Below are positions 43,889 to 53,900 of a stretch of DNA of 64,000 bases, piece by piece. Under the pieces are notes generated by a model. It made no database searches, was not told the DNA's origin, and saw only the letters and a list, made by a program, of their open reading frames with translations. The stretch comes from Pseudomonas kilonensis (GTDB taxonomy: Bacteria > Pseudomonadota > Gammaproteobacteria > Pseudomonadales > Pseudomonadaceae). The DNA lies in the NCBI RefSeq assembly GCF_001269885.1, contig NZ_LHVH01000017.1, positions 1,076,940 through 1,140,939 of the forward strand. Reading direction: 5' to 3'. Position 1 is the first letter of the stretch. Each line of letters begins with the position of its first letter. The position numbers and the translations under genes were made by a program.

Positions 43889-44725
43889 ATGCGTGAATTC
43901 CTGGTATTTCAGTCCCTGTGGGCCATGCAAGATCACCGTGGTCAATGCGATCTTTCCCTTGAGGCGCAGGTGGAGAAGATTGCCGCTGCTGGCTTCGATG
44001 GGATCACCGACCATTTCTGGATCGCGCCACAGGCCGAGCGCCTGCATGCCGCTGCCAAGGCGCATGGCCTGCAAATCGAAGGTCAACTGTTTCCCCGCAC
44101 CGTGAGTGACTTGGCGCAAGCGCTTGAGGTTGCCTCCCGCTACGGCTGCCACCACCTCACGCTGCAAGCCGACGTCCGGCCGCGCACGCTGGCACAGGCG
44201 ATCACACTGATCGAAGGCTGGCAGCGTCTGGCCGAGCAGGTGGACTTTCCGATCCTGCTGGAAACCCACCGCTATCGTCTCACCAGTGACCTGTTGTTCA
44301 CCCTCGACTTGCTCGCGCAGATGCCCGACCTCAAATTGTTGGCTGACTTGTCCCATTACGTCGTGGGCCGCGAATTGCCTGAGTCGGCCACTGCCGAAGA
44401 CGACGAACAGATTCACACCATCCTACGACACAGTTGGGGTTTTCATGGGCGGGTCGCTAATAGTGAGCAGGTCCAGGTGCCCTTGACCTTCGCCCAGCAT
44501 CGCCCCTGGCTGGACCGGTTTCTGGGCTGGTGGCGTTACGGAATCAAGGATTGGCTGGCGCGACCGAACACTCCCGCGAGCCTGTCCTTCACCTGCGAGC
44601 TTGGCCCGCCACCCTATGCGATCACAGGGAGTGATGGGCGCGATCTAACGGATCGCTGGGGCGAGGCGCTGATGCTGAAGGAACTGATGCGTGGTGTTTG
44701 GGATGAATGTCAGGCGGGGCGCTGA
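43889..44725 (+). CDS. Sugar-phosphate isomerase/epimerase-like TIM-barrel protein
   Basis: 278 residues of the xylose-isomerase-like fold (AP endonuclease family 2): QVEKIAAAGFDGITDHFWIA at the start, EIEGQLFPRT-like strand QIEGQLFPRTVSDL, then ILLETHRYRLTSD and LKLLADLSHYVVG with candidate metal ligands Glu, Asp and His. It begins one base after the reductase stop and closes the MocDEF-like operon. MocC, IolE and IolI belong to this fold, so action on an inositol-like or keto-sugar intermediate is likely. Confidence 0.8.
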   Translation: MREFLVFQSLWAMQDHRGQCDLSLEAQVEKIAAAGFDGITDHFWIAPQAERLHAAAKAHGLQIEGQLFPRTVSDLAQALEVASRYGCHHLTLQADVRPRTLAQAITLIEGWQRLAEQVDFPILLETHRYRLTSDLLFTLDLLAQMPDLKLLADLSHYVVGRELPESATAEDDEQIHTILRHSWGFHGRVANSEQVQVPLTFAQHRPWLDRFLGWWRYGIKDWLARPNTPASLSFTCELGPPPYAITGSDGRDLTDRWGEALMLKELMRGVWDECQAGR

Positions 44726-44866
44726 TCCAAGGCATGATTGGTTGTGACGGTCTGTATCAGTGGGAAAAACGGGTGAGGTCCAGATTGGAAAACCGCTGTT
44801 GCGGCGGTCAATCCACGGCGCGGGTTATCCAGTAGCCGCTTGGTGTTCATTTTTATCACATCCTTT

Positions 44867-44894
44867 GGAACGCTTCTCTCGGCACGGTCACTCA
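44867..44894 (+). promoter_or_regulatory. hrp-box-like promoter
   Basis: GGAACG, 15 bases, TCACTCA. The HrpL consensus is GGAACC-N15/16-CCACNNA; this site deviates at the last base of the first block and the first base of the second. It lies 74 bp before the start of the next gene, a usual distance for type III effectors. Confidence 0.5.
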
Positions 44895-44967
44895 GGTGTA
44901 AGGATGTCGCCGCTCATACCGGGGTCATTTGCATTCTTCCAGCTGCCGATCACTAAGAGGACATGCC

Positions 44968-46620
44968 ATGGACACGCCTAATGTACGTGCAAGCCGCGAG
45001 CTGACTCGTGTACCTGATGAGATACAGCAGGAAGCAACGCAACAGGCCTCTCACTCTCCTGACCTCGGCGCTATCGGGTTAGCGATGAGCACGCGGCTTC
45101 AAAACCATTTCGAGGCTCACCTTGAAACAGAAGCGGGCTCCGATCAACCCGCGGCCCCTGCTTCAAGCGCCCGCAACGCGGAGCTGAACGCCATTCGCGA
45201 TGACCGTGCTCAACGGTTGGAGGCAGGGGGCTATAACGTCCATGACATGGAGAAAGCGGAAAAAAACGCAGCCAGGGCCGACAGATTGTTTGCATCAATA
45301 AAATCAGGGATGGGGGGGACGCCCTTTGCGGCGCTTACCGAGGCAGGAAATTTCCAGCCGTCCATCCTCCAGGTAGCGGGCCAGCATGCCAATACCGTAC
45401 GCGAAGCGGCTATAGAGAACGCCATGGCGTGCTTGTATGCCGGTATGGCGGATGCTGGCGGTAACAAGATGATTGCAGGCTTCAAGCCTGGTTATTACCT
45501 TAAGCCCGAGAGCAATACGCTGCACCCGGCGCTTCAAGCATCAGTGGCGGAAAAGCTGCTGGCGTTGGACAAAGGTCCATTGCGTAATGCTTTTGACGAA
45601 GCCAATAAGTGGCTTACCGGGTTTGCCGTACGTAATACGGCAATGTACGCGTCAACGCTTGCCATGACGGCTGCTGGCAAAGAGCACCTGGATGCAGTCC
45701 TGCAGCCTGCGCTACGACCGGTCACGGCTATCATCGTGGGCATGGCAATCGAGCATTACCATGTGAGCCGCGATCGCACTAACCATTTAGCTGACCCTGC
45801 GATGCTCTATGGTCGTCGCGATGCTGTGCCGCAAGGGCAGGCTCATAAGCCTATTGATCAAGATACCGAATGGCTGGATGACTTCAGGACGTTAAAGGAT
45901 CTCGATGCCACTGCCCTGGTCAAGATGGTCTCCGCGCGGCTGGGTGAAGGCGCGGCTACGGCTCTGAATGCGGTCATCAGCGGCGATGCCTTGAAAGAGA
46001 TAGCAGACCCGGTCAGCGTTTTAGGAAATGGTCTGCTGATTGGCGGTTTTTCTGCCATGGGCGCGGGTACAGCCGCCACAGCCAACTTGGCCAAGTCGAA
46101 GGAGCTGGGAAAAATGGCGGCTACCGCAGCCTCGGAGGGTGTAAAAAACGTATTGGGTACCCTGGCTTTCGGGCTGTGGGCAGCTGGTGCCTCGCTAGGT
46201 GGATCATTGCCGAAAAAAGCCGTCGCTGCTGTCGATACCCATGTACCAAAAGCAGTAGAAGGGAGCGCAGATGCTGCTGGCAGGGTGGCGGCCAAGGGAG
46301 GTGAGCTTGTAGTCAAGACATCACTCACCGGCGCCAGATTTGCCAAAGAGACAGCTGTTTCAGCGACCAACCACACAAAAAGTGCAGCCCAAGCGGTAGG
46401 GAATGGAGTCATTAGCGTTGCCAGCGCCATTGGCACCACCTCCCAATCGGCCTGGGACAAAAGCATGGGAGCCCTGAGGCAACGCGCCGCGGGCACCTCT
46501 CAAAGCCAAGCCGTACATGGTCAGAGCGTGCCCATGCCGCCGCTCGCCGTTACGCCGGTCCAAGCATCGTCCTCAGCGCCCGCGCGTCCGCCTGCTCAGG
46601 ATGATGGTGATATCGTGTAG
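44968..46620 (+). CDS. Candidate type III secretion effector, 550 residues
   Basis: Start at the ATG at 44968 with GAGG upstream. The first ~50 residues are polar and rich in Ser, Thr and Gln with few acidic residues early, as in type III signals; there is no Sec signal. The middle is helical (NAMACLYAGMADAGGNKMIA). The last third is rich in Gly, Ala and Ser, with amphipathic stretches (VLGNGLLIGGFSAMGAGTAA). An hrp-box-like promoter precedes it. I do not recognise a named effector family. It is flanked by gene wrecks, as effector loci often are. No chaperone gene is visible. Confidence 0.55.
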   Translation: MDTPNVRASRELTRVPDEIQQEATQQASHSPDLGAIGLAMSTRLQNHFEAHLETEAGSDQPAAPASSARNAELNAIRDDRAQRLEAGGYNVHDMEKAEKNAARADRLFASIKSGMGGTPFAALTEAGNFQPSILQVAGQHANTVREAAIENAMACLYAGMADAGGNKMIAGFKPGYYLKPESNTLHPALQASVAEKLLALDKGPLRNAFDEANKWLTGFAVRNTAMYASTLAMTAAGKEHLDAVLQPALRPVTAIIVGMAIEHYHVSRDRTNHLADPAMLYGRRDAVPQGQAHKPIDQDTEWLDDFRTLKDLDATALVKMVSARLGEGAATALNAVISGDALKEIADPVSVLGNGLLIGGFSAMGAGTAATANLAKSKELGKMAATAASEGVKNVLGTLAFGLWAAGASLGGSLPKKAVAAVDTHVPKAVEGSADAAGRVAAKGGELVVKTSLTGARFAKETAVSATNHTKSAAQAVGNGVISVASAIGTTSQSAWDKSMGALRQRAAGTSQSQAVHGQSVPMPPLAVTPVQASSSAPARPPAQDDGDIV

Positions 46621-46654
46621 CAGCCTTCCTCGTCGAGAGAACGTCATTGAAAAG

Positions 46655-46861
46655 TATGTGGCCTGGCGACGATCGTTGCTTGCGACGGCCGGTTCGACAA
46701 CGGTTGCTGTCCTCGACGCGGCGAGCTTCTGGATCACAGGTTATTTTGAGGGAGACGAAGATCCGGCAGATCCACGTCGGCAAGCCGGCGCGGATCATGC
46801 TGATGGGCTTTGATCAGCCTGTGTCGGGGCATGTCGAAAGCATCGAGGCGAGAAGGTGGTA
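46655..46861 (+). pseudogene. Frameshifted fragment of an HlyD/AaeA-type efflux gene
   Basis: One frame reads AVLDAASFWITGYFEG; after a one-base shift the next reads ETKIRQIHVGKPARIMLMGF and DQPVSGHVESIEAR. Together they match the beta-barrel part of AaeA/EmrA membrane fusion proteins. Both ends of the gene are missing. It is dead and abuts an unrelated EAL fragment. Confidence 0.75.
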
Positions 46862-47035
46862 GACCCTGAGCACCTCAAATCGATTTTCGTGGAGTACGAG
46901 CGCCAGGGTTTCATTACCGCTGTCGACGATTTTGGCGCGGGCTATTCGGGCCTTAACCTGCTGGCCATGTTCCAGCCGCAGGTGCTGAAGATTGACATGG
47001 CACTGACCCTCCAAGCCCTTCATCATGTTTCCTGA
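46862..47035 (+). pseudogene. Fragment of an EAL-domain gene
   Basis: The frame reads FITAVDDFGAGYSGLNLLAM, then FQPQVLKIDM, with a stop at 47033-47035. This is the internal DDFGTGYS-to-KID segment of an EAL domain, without either terminus. It is the second EAL remnant in the window and differs from the one at 26459. Confidence 0.8.
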
Positions 47036-47137
47036 TGGGTGTGAACACTGCCAGTCCGTTGCTCACTCGTCATTCACCGCATTGCGTCCAAAATACTCGA
47101 TGGGCCATTATCGGACCTCGACATAAGGACGCGTCCC

Positions 47138-47461
47138 ATGCCCACGCCTGTACTCCACCTCTTGTGCGGTAAAATTGCTTCGGGAAAATCCACGCTGGCC
47201 CGATCGTTAAAGGCTGAGCATTCAGCCGTTTTGTTGAGCGAAGATCACTGGCTTTCAAGGCTCTACCCTGATCAGATCAAATCGGTAGCGGACTACATCC
47301 TGCATGCGCATCGGATCCGGGATGTCCTGGGGCCGCTGGTCATCGACATGCTCTCGAGGCATGACTTCGCAGCCACTGATGCTGAATTCGACCTGATCAC
47401 GAGCTACTTTCGTGCACCCGACCAGACGGAAGGACTGGATGTTGTCATACACCGGATTTGA
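47138..47461 (+). pseudogene. P-loop kinase-like gene with internal in-frame deletion
   Basis: 107 codons. The N-terminal part is an AAA/zeta-toxin-like kinase start (LLCGKIASGKSTLARSL, then VLLSEDHWLSRLYPDQIK). After LGPLVIDMLSRHDF the sequence jumps to TDAEFDLITSYFRAPDQTEG, which I recognise as the C-terminal part of the same family. Relatives have about 45 more residues here, including the catalytic arginine region, so an in-frame deletion is likely. The protein could still be made but would hardly be active. Confidence 0.65.
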
Positions 47462-47795
47462 TCCGTTGAAAATATAGGGGCATTAAAGGTGGGGTTACAT
47501 CTCGCGAAATACAGGGCATCGAATCCATAGGTTCGCTACGGCAGGAGTGCTTCACGACCCCATCCAGTTATCCAAGAAATCCGTGAGTATGTCTGTGGAT
47601 AACCACGCCGATGCCAGGTAGACAGGGCGTTTTAACGAGCGCTCAAAAAATGTACAGGCAGGTTGGCATCACCGCCCGCCGTAGGCCATTGAATTTAAAC
47701 AGGGCGCTGAAAACCGGGATCACTTTGCAAGCATGTTCCGAAGTAGCTAGTTAGAGTGGATAGCCGTACAGCTGCCGACTGCCATGGAGATCCAA
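47462..47795. other. Gene-free stretch
   Basis: 334 bp between the P-loop remnant and the LysE gene. I see no gene, clear hairpin terminator or repeat in it; the promoter of the LysE gene must lie near its right end. Confidence 0.5.
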
Positions 47796-48425
47796 ATGAG
47801 CGACTTATCCCTGCTGCTTGCCTTCATCGCTGCTGCGTCAGTGCTCACGGTTACCCCCGGCGTGGACACAGCCATGGTGCTTCGCGCTACAGCGACCGGG
47901 GGACGACGTTCGGCGGCGATGGCCTCTATCGGTATTGTGCTTGGGTGCCTGGTGTGGGGAGCCGCGGTGTCACTGGGGCTTGGTGCCTTGTTGCAAGCTT
48001 CGGAGTGGGCTTACCTTGCGCTGAAAATTGTGGGTGCCGCTTATCTCGTCTGGCTGGGTGTAAAACTGCTGCTGCGACCCAGGACAATGTTGCAAGGGCA
48101 GGGGATCGAGAACATGGCTGGCTCTTCGCGTGACGCCTTTATTCGCGGATTATTAACGAACCTGCTGAACCCCAAGATTGGTGTCTTCTACATCACGTTC
48201 CTCCCCCAGTTTGTCCCGAGTGGCGCGAGCGTGGTCAGTTACTCCTTCTTCCTTGCGGCGTTACACGTGCTGTTGACGCTGGCCTGGTTCGGCATTCTGG
48301 TAGCGGCGACGGTGCCGCTGAGCAATTTCCTGAAGCGTCCGGCGGCCCTGAAGGCACTTGACCGACTCACGGGCGGTGTTTTTGTCGCGTTTGGGCTCAA
48401 ACTGGCTGTTTCCAATCCGGCTTGA
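47796..48425 (+). CDS. LysE/RhtB-family amino-acid exporter
   Basis: 209 residues from the ATG at 47796, with GGAG upstream. Six membrane helices and the family start LLLAFIAAASVLTVTPGVDT, followed by GLLTNLLNPKIGVFYITFLP. The family exports amino acids or related metabolites. An Lrp-type regulator gene converges from the right and another LysE gene lies beyond it, so the regulator may serve both. Confidence 0.9.
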   Translation: MSDLSLLLAFIAAASVLTVTPGVDTAMVLRATATGGRRSAAMASIGIVLGCLVWGAAVSLGLGALLQASEWAYLALKIVGAAYLVWLGVKLLLRPRTMLQGQGIENMAGSSRDAFIRGLLTNLLNPKIGVFYITFLPQFVPSGASVVSYSFFLAALHVLLTLAWFGILVAATVPLSNFLKRPAALKALDRLTGGVFVAFGLKLAVSNPA

Positions 48426-48464
48426 GCCGAAGCTCCATGTATGGCCGCCGGCGGTTCTCCACGC

Positions 48465-48917
48465 TTAGGCACGGTCGTTCTTTGGCGTGTCCATTACGAT
48501 GTAGCTCGTAATCGAAGAAACATGCGGCTGCGTACCCAAGACCTCACTGTGGAATGTCTTGTAAGCCTTCATGTCCGCCAGCTCGACACGCAGAAGATAC
48601 TCAAACGTCCCGGTGACAGTGTGAAACTCAACCACATCCGGACAGGCGCAGATCGCTTTTTCAAAAGCCCGAAGCGTGTCCTTCGTGTGGTTGGAGAGTC
48701 CTACGGTCACGTAGGCCACAAACCCTGCTCCCAGGCGAGACCTATCGATGACTGCCCTATAGCCTGTGATGACCCCAGATCGCTCTAGCTCTTGAACCCT
48801 TCTCAGGCAGGCGGAGGCAGACAGCCCGACTCGTTCGGCCAGCTTCAAATTGGTCTGGCGGGCGTCCCGCGAAAGCTCACGCAATATTCTCCTGTCAATT
48901 TGATCAAATTCGCTCAT
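48465..48917 (-). CDS. Lrp/AsnC-family regulator
   Basis: 150 residues. DNA-binding part: FDQIDRRILRELSRDARQTN, LAERVGLSASACLRRVQELE. The C-terminal RAM ligand domain includes VIDRSRLGAGFVAYVTVGL and FEYLLRVELADMKAY. Divergent from the LysE gene at 49016 across a 98-bp gap, the standard layout for amino-acid-responsive exporter control. Confidence 0.92.
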   Translation of the reverse strand: MSEFDQIDRRILRELSRDARQTNLKLAERVGLSASACLRRVQELERSGVITGYRAVIDRSRLGAGFVAYVTVGLSNHTKDTLRAFEKAICACPDVVEFHTVTGTFEYLLRVELADMKAYKTFHSEVLGTQPHVSSITSYIVMDTPKNDRA

Positions 48918-49015
48918 TAGTTGTGTTTGTCCTGGATTTATTCGTGATTATGCAACCATTGTGCGTGTACTGCGCTATAAAATTTCCGCACTTCTCAAGC
49001 AGGCTTATCCTTGTC

Positions 49016-49627
49016 ATGACCGATCCCACGCTCCTCATTCCATTCATGATTTTCGCCATCGTGATGACCGGTACACCGGGCCCTAATAACGCCATGGTGT
49101 TGGTCTCAGGTGCGAAGGTGGGCGTGATGCGAACGATGCCCTTGGTCAGTGGTATCGCCCTTGGAGTCAGCTTGCAGTTCGTGCTGCTTGGGCTGGGGCT
49201 AGGTGCCCTATTTGACGCGGCGCCAGGTTTTCATACAGCGCTAGGCGTTGTCGGCGCAGGCTATATCCTTTGGCTGGCCTGGAAAATTGCAACCAGCGGC
49301 CCGTTGGAAATCGGTCAAGACAGCCGGCCTCCAATGGGGCTATTAGCGGGTGCGGCATTTCAGTGGATAAATCCGAAAGCGTGGGCGCTTTCAATTAGCG
49401 CATCTGCAACCTATATACCCGTCGAAAACCATGTCCTGAACCTATGTATAGCAGCTGCTCTATTGGCGGCTCTGTCGATGCTATGCGTGGGAGTCTGGGC
49501 AGTGGGTGGGGCTGCATTACGCCAGGTGCTAACGCGCCCCAGCTATTCGTTAGCCTTCAACGTGTCCATGTCCATCATCTTGATACTGACTACGATGCCT
49601 GCGATTCTGCGGTTGGCCCTTTCATAG
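49016..49627 (+). CDS. LysE-family amino-acid exporter
   Basis: 203 residues from the ATG at 49016; longer starts upstream run into the divergent promoter. LLIPFMIFAIVMTGTPGPNN is the family start, and GAAFQWINPKAWALSISASA corresponds to the NPK motif. Six membrane helices. Probably regulated by the divergent Lrp protein. Substrate unknown. Confidence 0.88.
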   Translation: MTDPTLLIPFMIFAIVMTGTPGPNNAMVLVSGAKVGVMRTMPLVSGIALGVSLQFVLLGLGLGALFDAAPGFHTALGVVGAGYILWLAWKIATSGPLEIGQDSRPPMGLLAGAAFQWINPKAWALSISASATYIPVENHVLNLCIAAALLAALSMLCVGVWAVGGAALRQVLTRPSYSLAFNVSMSIILILTTMPAILRLALS

Positions 49628-49771
49628 CCGTAGCCGATGTGACCTTGTGTATCGCTCAGTTGGCTGAAATCCTTCCATGGCCGCGCGAAGCGGGCACGTT
49701 GAGACTATGCTCATTGCCACTGCAGGCAATGTACTGGTTTCACTTGTCGCCCACCAAGGAAAGGAGTCTGT

Positions 49772-50944
49772 ATGTGTCTGATTCTTCATGCCCGGTTCTA
49801 TTCTCTGAATGGTCGAATGCGCAGTCTGGTAACGCGTGTCCATCGACGTATTTCGACCATCCACAAAATCTTCTGGCGCTTGGCCGGCTGCGTGACCGGG
49901 CTGGCGCTGGTTGCTGTCAATCCAGCCCACGCTGCCGACGGCGGCATCGCCGGCGGCCCTACCGCAAGCTATAGCATTGCCTTCAGCAACTCCTACGCTG
50001 GCAGCGATTTTCGCAAGGTGATGGTGCGCAACTGGCAGGAGATTGCGGTCCAGGCGCAAAAGGATGGCTTGATCCGCGAGGCGCCGGTGGTCAGCGCTAA
50101 TAACTCGGCATCGGAACAAGCGGCCCATATCCAGGACATGATCGTCAAGGGGGCCAACGCCATCGTCATCCTGGCCGCGTCCGACACGGCCCTCAACGGG
50201 GTGATCCGCGATGCCTGCAACGCCGGCATCGTGGTGGTTGTCATGGCCAGCCTGGTCACCGAACCCTGCGCCTATACCGTGGACTACAACTGGTCCGCCA
50301 TGGGCCGTGTGGAAATGGACTATATCGCCGAGCGACTCAAGGGGAACGGGACGCTGCTGGAGATCCGCGGCATTGCCGGCGATGCCACCGATAAAAACAT
50401 CAGCGACGGCATTCGCAAGGCCGCCAGCGACTATCCGGGCCTGAAGTTCGCCAAGACCGTGTACGGGCACTGGACGGCTTCTGTCGCACGCAAGGAGGTG
50501 GCGCTGGCGCTGCCGTCGCTGCCCAGCATTGATGCCGTCGCGACTCAGGGCGGCGACGGTTATGGCGCGGCCATGGCCTTCAAGGCGGCGGGACGCCCTT
50601 TGCCGATCATCGTGATGGGGAACCGTCAGGACGAACTCGCCCTGTGGAAGCAGGAGCGCGATGCCAATGGCTACGAGACCGTCTCGGTCTCCGCTTCCCC
50701 GAGCGTCTCCCAGGTGGGTTTCTGGGTGGCCCAGCAGATTCTGGCGGGCAAGCAGGTGCCCAAGTTCGTCGAGGTACCGCTGGTACGCATCGATGCGAAA
50801 GACCTGGACACCTGGCTCGCCACGATGCCGGTGGGCGGCGCTGCCAATCCTCTCTACAGCCAGGCTTCCGTTGCGGCGATGATCGACGCGGCCATCAGCA
50901 ATACGGCGGCGCCGACGCCTTTGCCGGAGGTGACGAAGCAGTAG
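49772..50944 (+). CDS. Periplasmic sugar-type binding protein (family I), probable sensor partner
   Basis: 390 residues; a strong AAGGAG precedes the ATG at 49772. The long n-region precedes a hydrophobic core (LAGCVTGLALVAVNPAHAA), so the protein is exported. Rbs/LacI-like fold: YSIAFSNSYAGSDFRKVMVR, MIVKGANAIVILAASDTALN, VATQGGDGYGAAMAFKA. No permease or ATPase gene is near; instead a hybrid sensor kinase gene begins 31 bp downstream. So it more likely feeds a ligand signal to that kinase, as TorT does for TorS or LuxP for LuxQ, than a transporter. The ligand may be a sugar or cyclitol. Confidence 0.85.
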   Translation: MCLILHARFYSLNGRMRSLVTRVHRRISTIHKIFWRLAGCVTGLALVAVNPAHAADGGIAGGPTASYSIAFSNSYAGSDFRKVMVRNWQEIAVQAQKDGLIREAPVVSANNSASEQAAHIQDMIVKGANAIVILAASDTALNGVIRDACNAGIVVVVMASLVTEPCAYTVDYNWSAMGRVEMDYIAERLKGNGTLLEIRGIAGDATDKNISDGIRKAASDYPGLKFAKTVYGHWTASVARKEVALALPSLPSIDAVATQGGDGYGAAMAFKAAGRPLPIIVMGNRQDELALWKQERDANGYETVSVSASPSVSQVGFWVAQQILAGKQVPKFVEVPLVRIDAKDLDTWLATMPVGGAANPLYSQASVAAMIDAAISNTAAPTPLPEVTKQ

Positions 50945-50975
50945 TGGCAGGCGTGGAGCGAGGGGGCGAGGCGCC

Positions 50976-53900
50976 ATGTTGACATTCAAATCCTCCACGG
51001 ACAGGCCCATTGCCGTCAGGATTGGCCTGGCGGTCGCCGCGCTGGTGTTCCTGATGCTGGTGGTATCGCTGGTGAACCTCTATGGCCTGCGCGGCATGGT
51101 GCGTGCGGTGGATTCCGCCAGCCATTCCGCGGAAATTCTGGCCTCGGTCAACGGCGCCACCGGGCGGGTGGAAAACTTCATCGCCACCCGCGACCAGGAA
51201 AGCCTGTCCCAGGCCGAAGGCATGGTGGCGACGGCTATCGCCGGCCTCACTGCCATTCCGGTGGCAGAGGCGCAATCGCTCAAGGGCAGTCTGCAAAGGC
51301 TCGCCGCGGCAATCGCCACCTTGCGAGCGGCGACCCTGACCATGGATGGCGAAACGGAGAACATGACAGCCCATTACGGGCGGATGCGAGAGGCGACGAT
51401 CCTCGTCGAACAGGGCATCGCCGATGGGCTGAAGGGGGTTGATGCCCGCGCCGCTGAGCACGAGGCGCGGGTGAGCAACATCGAAAGTGCTCATCGCATT
51501 CTGGATATCCTGCGCAACGGCGAACGGATCATCATCGCCAATGTGGCCAAGATGCTGGTGACCGGTAATGGGGCGGCCGCCACCGCGGCGCGGAACGCCA
51601 GCGCGGCACTCGCGCCCGTGGTCGAGCAATTGCGCGAGTTGATGACGGCGCCGCAGGAGCGAGAGAACGTGGACCAGTTGGCGACGGCGGTCGCTGCGGT
51701 CAGCCTGGCGGTCGGGCACCTTGGCGAGGCGCCCAAGCTCCGGGGAGGCGAGGCTTTGCGGCAGCTCGTCGCCGTCGGGGATGTGGTCGAGCGCCTCGAG
51801 GCAATGTTGGCTGAAGTGGAGGGGCAGGTTGTCCATGACGCAAGCGACATTCAGGCTGCAACCGGTTTGCTGAACAATGCCGCCGCGTTGTCCAAGCGTT
51901 TTGCCGAGCGTGTTGCCACCCTGGAGGCGCAGACCCTGTCGTTTCGCCTGTCACCGTCGGCCGAGGTCGCCGGCTCGGTCGGCGGCATCCTGGACGAGCT
52001 TACCCGTCTCTCTCGCGTTCTCCCTTCGTCCGTGGGGCTGCAAGCCAAGGCTACCCCCCTGACTGTCACCGATCAGATTGCTGGCTACCGGGCGGCATTC
52101 GCCAGGTTCCATCAGGCGAGCAACGCCTTGAGCGGCGCGCGCGACCAGGTTCGCAACGAGGCACGAAGCGCCGGCCTGTTGGTGGCGCGCTTCGCTGGCC
52201 AGGCGCGCTCCGATGCCTTGATCCACAATGATCGCGGCATGCTTGCGACGATCGTTGCCGGTACTGTCGCCATCCTGCTGGCCGGCGCCATCGCCTGGAG
52301 CACGTCGCGATTCATCGCCCAGCCCATCGTGGCCCTGGCCTCGGTCATGCGCCGGCTTGCGGCCGGCGACCTGAACGCCGAGATCGCCAGCGCCGAACGC
52401 GGCGATGAGATTGGAATCATGACCCGCGCCGTACGGGTGTTCCAGGAGAATGCCCTGCGCATCCGGGTGCTGGAGGCCGAGGCCGAGGCCGAACGACAGC
52501 AAGTCCAGGCCTCTTTGGAGAGAATGGTCGCCGAGCGGACCGACACGCTGCACCACCAGACCGAGGTGCTGGAGGCGCAGGCCATCGAACTCATTCAGGC
52601 GCGCAACCAGGCCGAGACGGCTAACCAGGCAAAGAGCGATTTCGTGGCCACGGTCAGCCACGAACTGCGCACCCCCCTGACCCTCATTCTCGCTCCCCTG
52701 GAGCAACTCTCGGCGGCGACCACCCCGCCGGCGGACTGGCATGTGCAGGTCGATCGCGCTCAACGCAACGCGCTGCGCCTGATGAACCGGGTGAACGACA
52801 TCCTCGATTTCTCCAAGGCCGAAGCGGGCAAGTTCGAGTTGTGTCCGATGCCCGTTGACTTGAACAAGACGGTGGGTGTGCTGGCCGAAGATGCCGCCAT
52901 GGTGGCCGAGGGCAAAGGCTGCACCTTGACCTGCAGCATCGATCCCACGCTTGGCACGGTGTTCCTGGACCCCCGACACTTCGAGAAGATTCTCCTCAAC
53001 TTGGTGAGCAATGCCATCAAGTTCACGCCCGCTGGCGGCACCGTGCACCTGGCAGTGACTGCGATTGATGGTGAGCGATTCGAGCTCGCGGTGCAAGACT
53101 CGGGGATTGGCATTGCGCCTGACAAACTGCCGTTGCTGTTCCAGCGTTTTTCCCAGATCGACAATTCCGCCACGCGCCATTACAGCGGCACCGGCATCGG
53201 TCTCGCCCTGGTCAAGGATCTGGTCAAACTGATGGGCGGCGAAGTCGGCGTCAACAGCGAGCCCGGACAGGGCTCGTGCTTCTTTGTTCGACTTCCGCTG
53301 GGGGCTGAGCAAAACACCGTACCGCCCGAAACCAGCAATATGCACGAGCGATCGTCACCGAGCACAGCAAGCACAACCGAGCAGCGCCACCTGCGTTTCG
53401 ACGACGGTCGCCTTGGCAGTCGCAATGACCGGGCGCCGATGGACGACGCGGAGGCGCAGCACTCGGAACACGCTTTGCGATCCAACGTGCTCGTGGTCGA
53501 CGACAGCCCGGAAATGCTTGGCTATCTCCGCGAGCTGTTGCGCGACGACTACAGCGTCGTCACCGCAACGGATGGGGAGCAGGCCTGGGCACTCCTGCAG
53601 CGTCAGCCCATCGATGTCGTCGTCTCGGATGTGATGATGCCGAAGCTCGACGGCTTCGGCCTGACAGCCAGAATCAAGGCCAGCGCCGGTTTTGCCCATT
53701 TGCCCGTGATCCTGGTGACCGCCCGCGGCGGTAGCGAGGCCTGCGTCTCCGGGCTGGAGAGTGGCGCCGATGACTATATCGCCAAACCCTTCTCGCCGCT
53801 GGAGCTCAAGGCTCGCGTACGCGCGGCGCTGCGCATGAGCCAGGTGCAAACCGAACTGAATGCAAAATCCCGTCAGGCGGGCATGGCCGAAATCGCCACG

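Noticed and set aside
49622..51010. Long minus-strand reading frame opposite the binding-protein gene
   Set aside because: It is antisense to a clear coding gene with signal peptide and family motifs, and its translation is low-complexity without any domain. It is a high-GC shadow.
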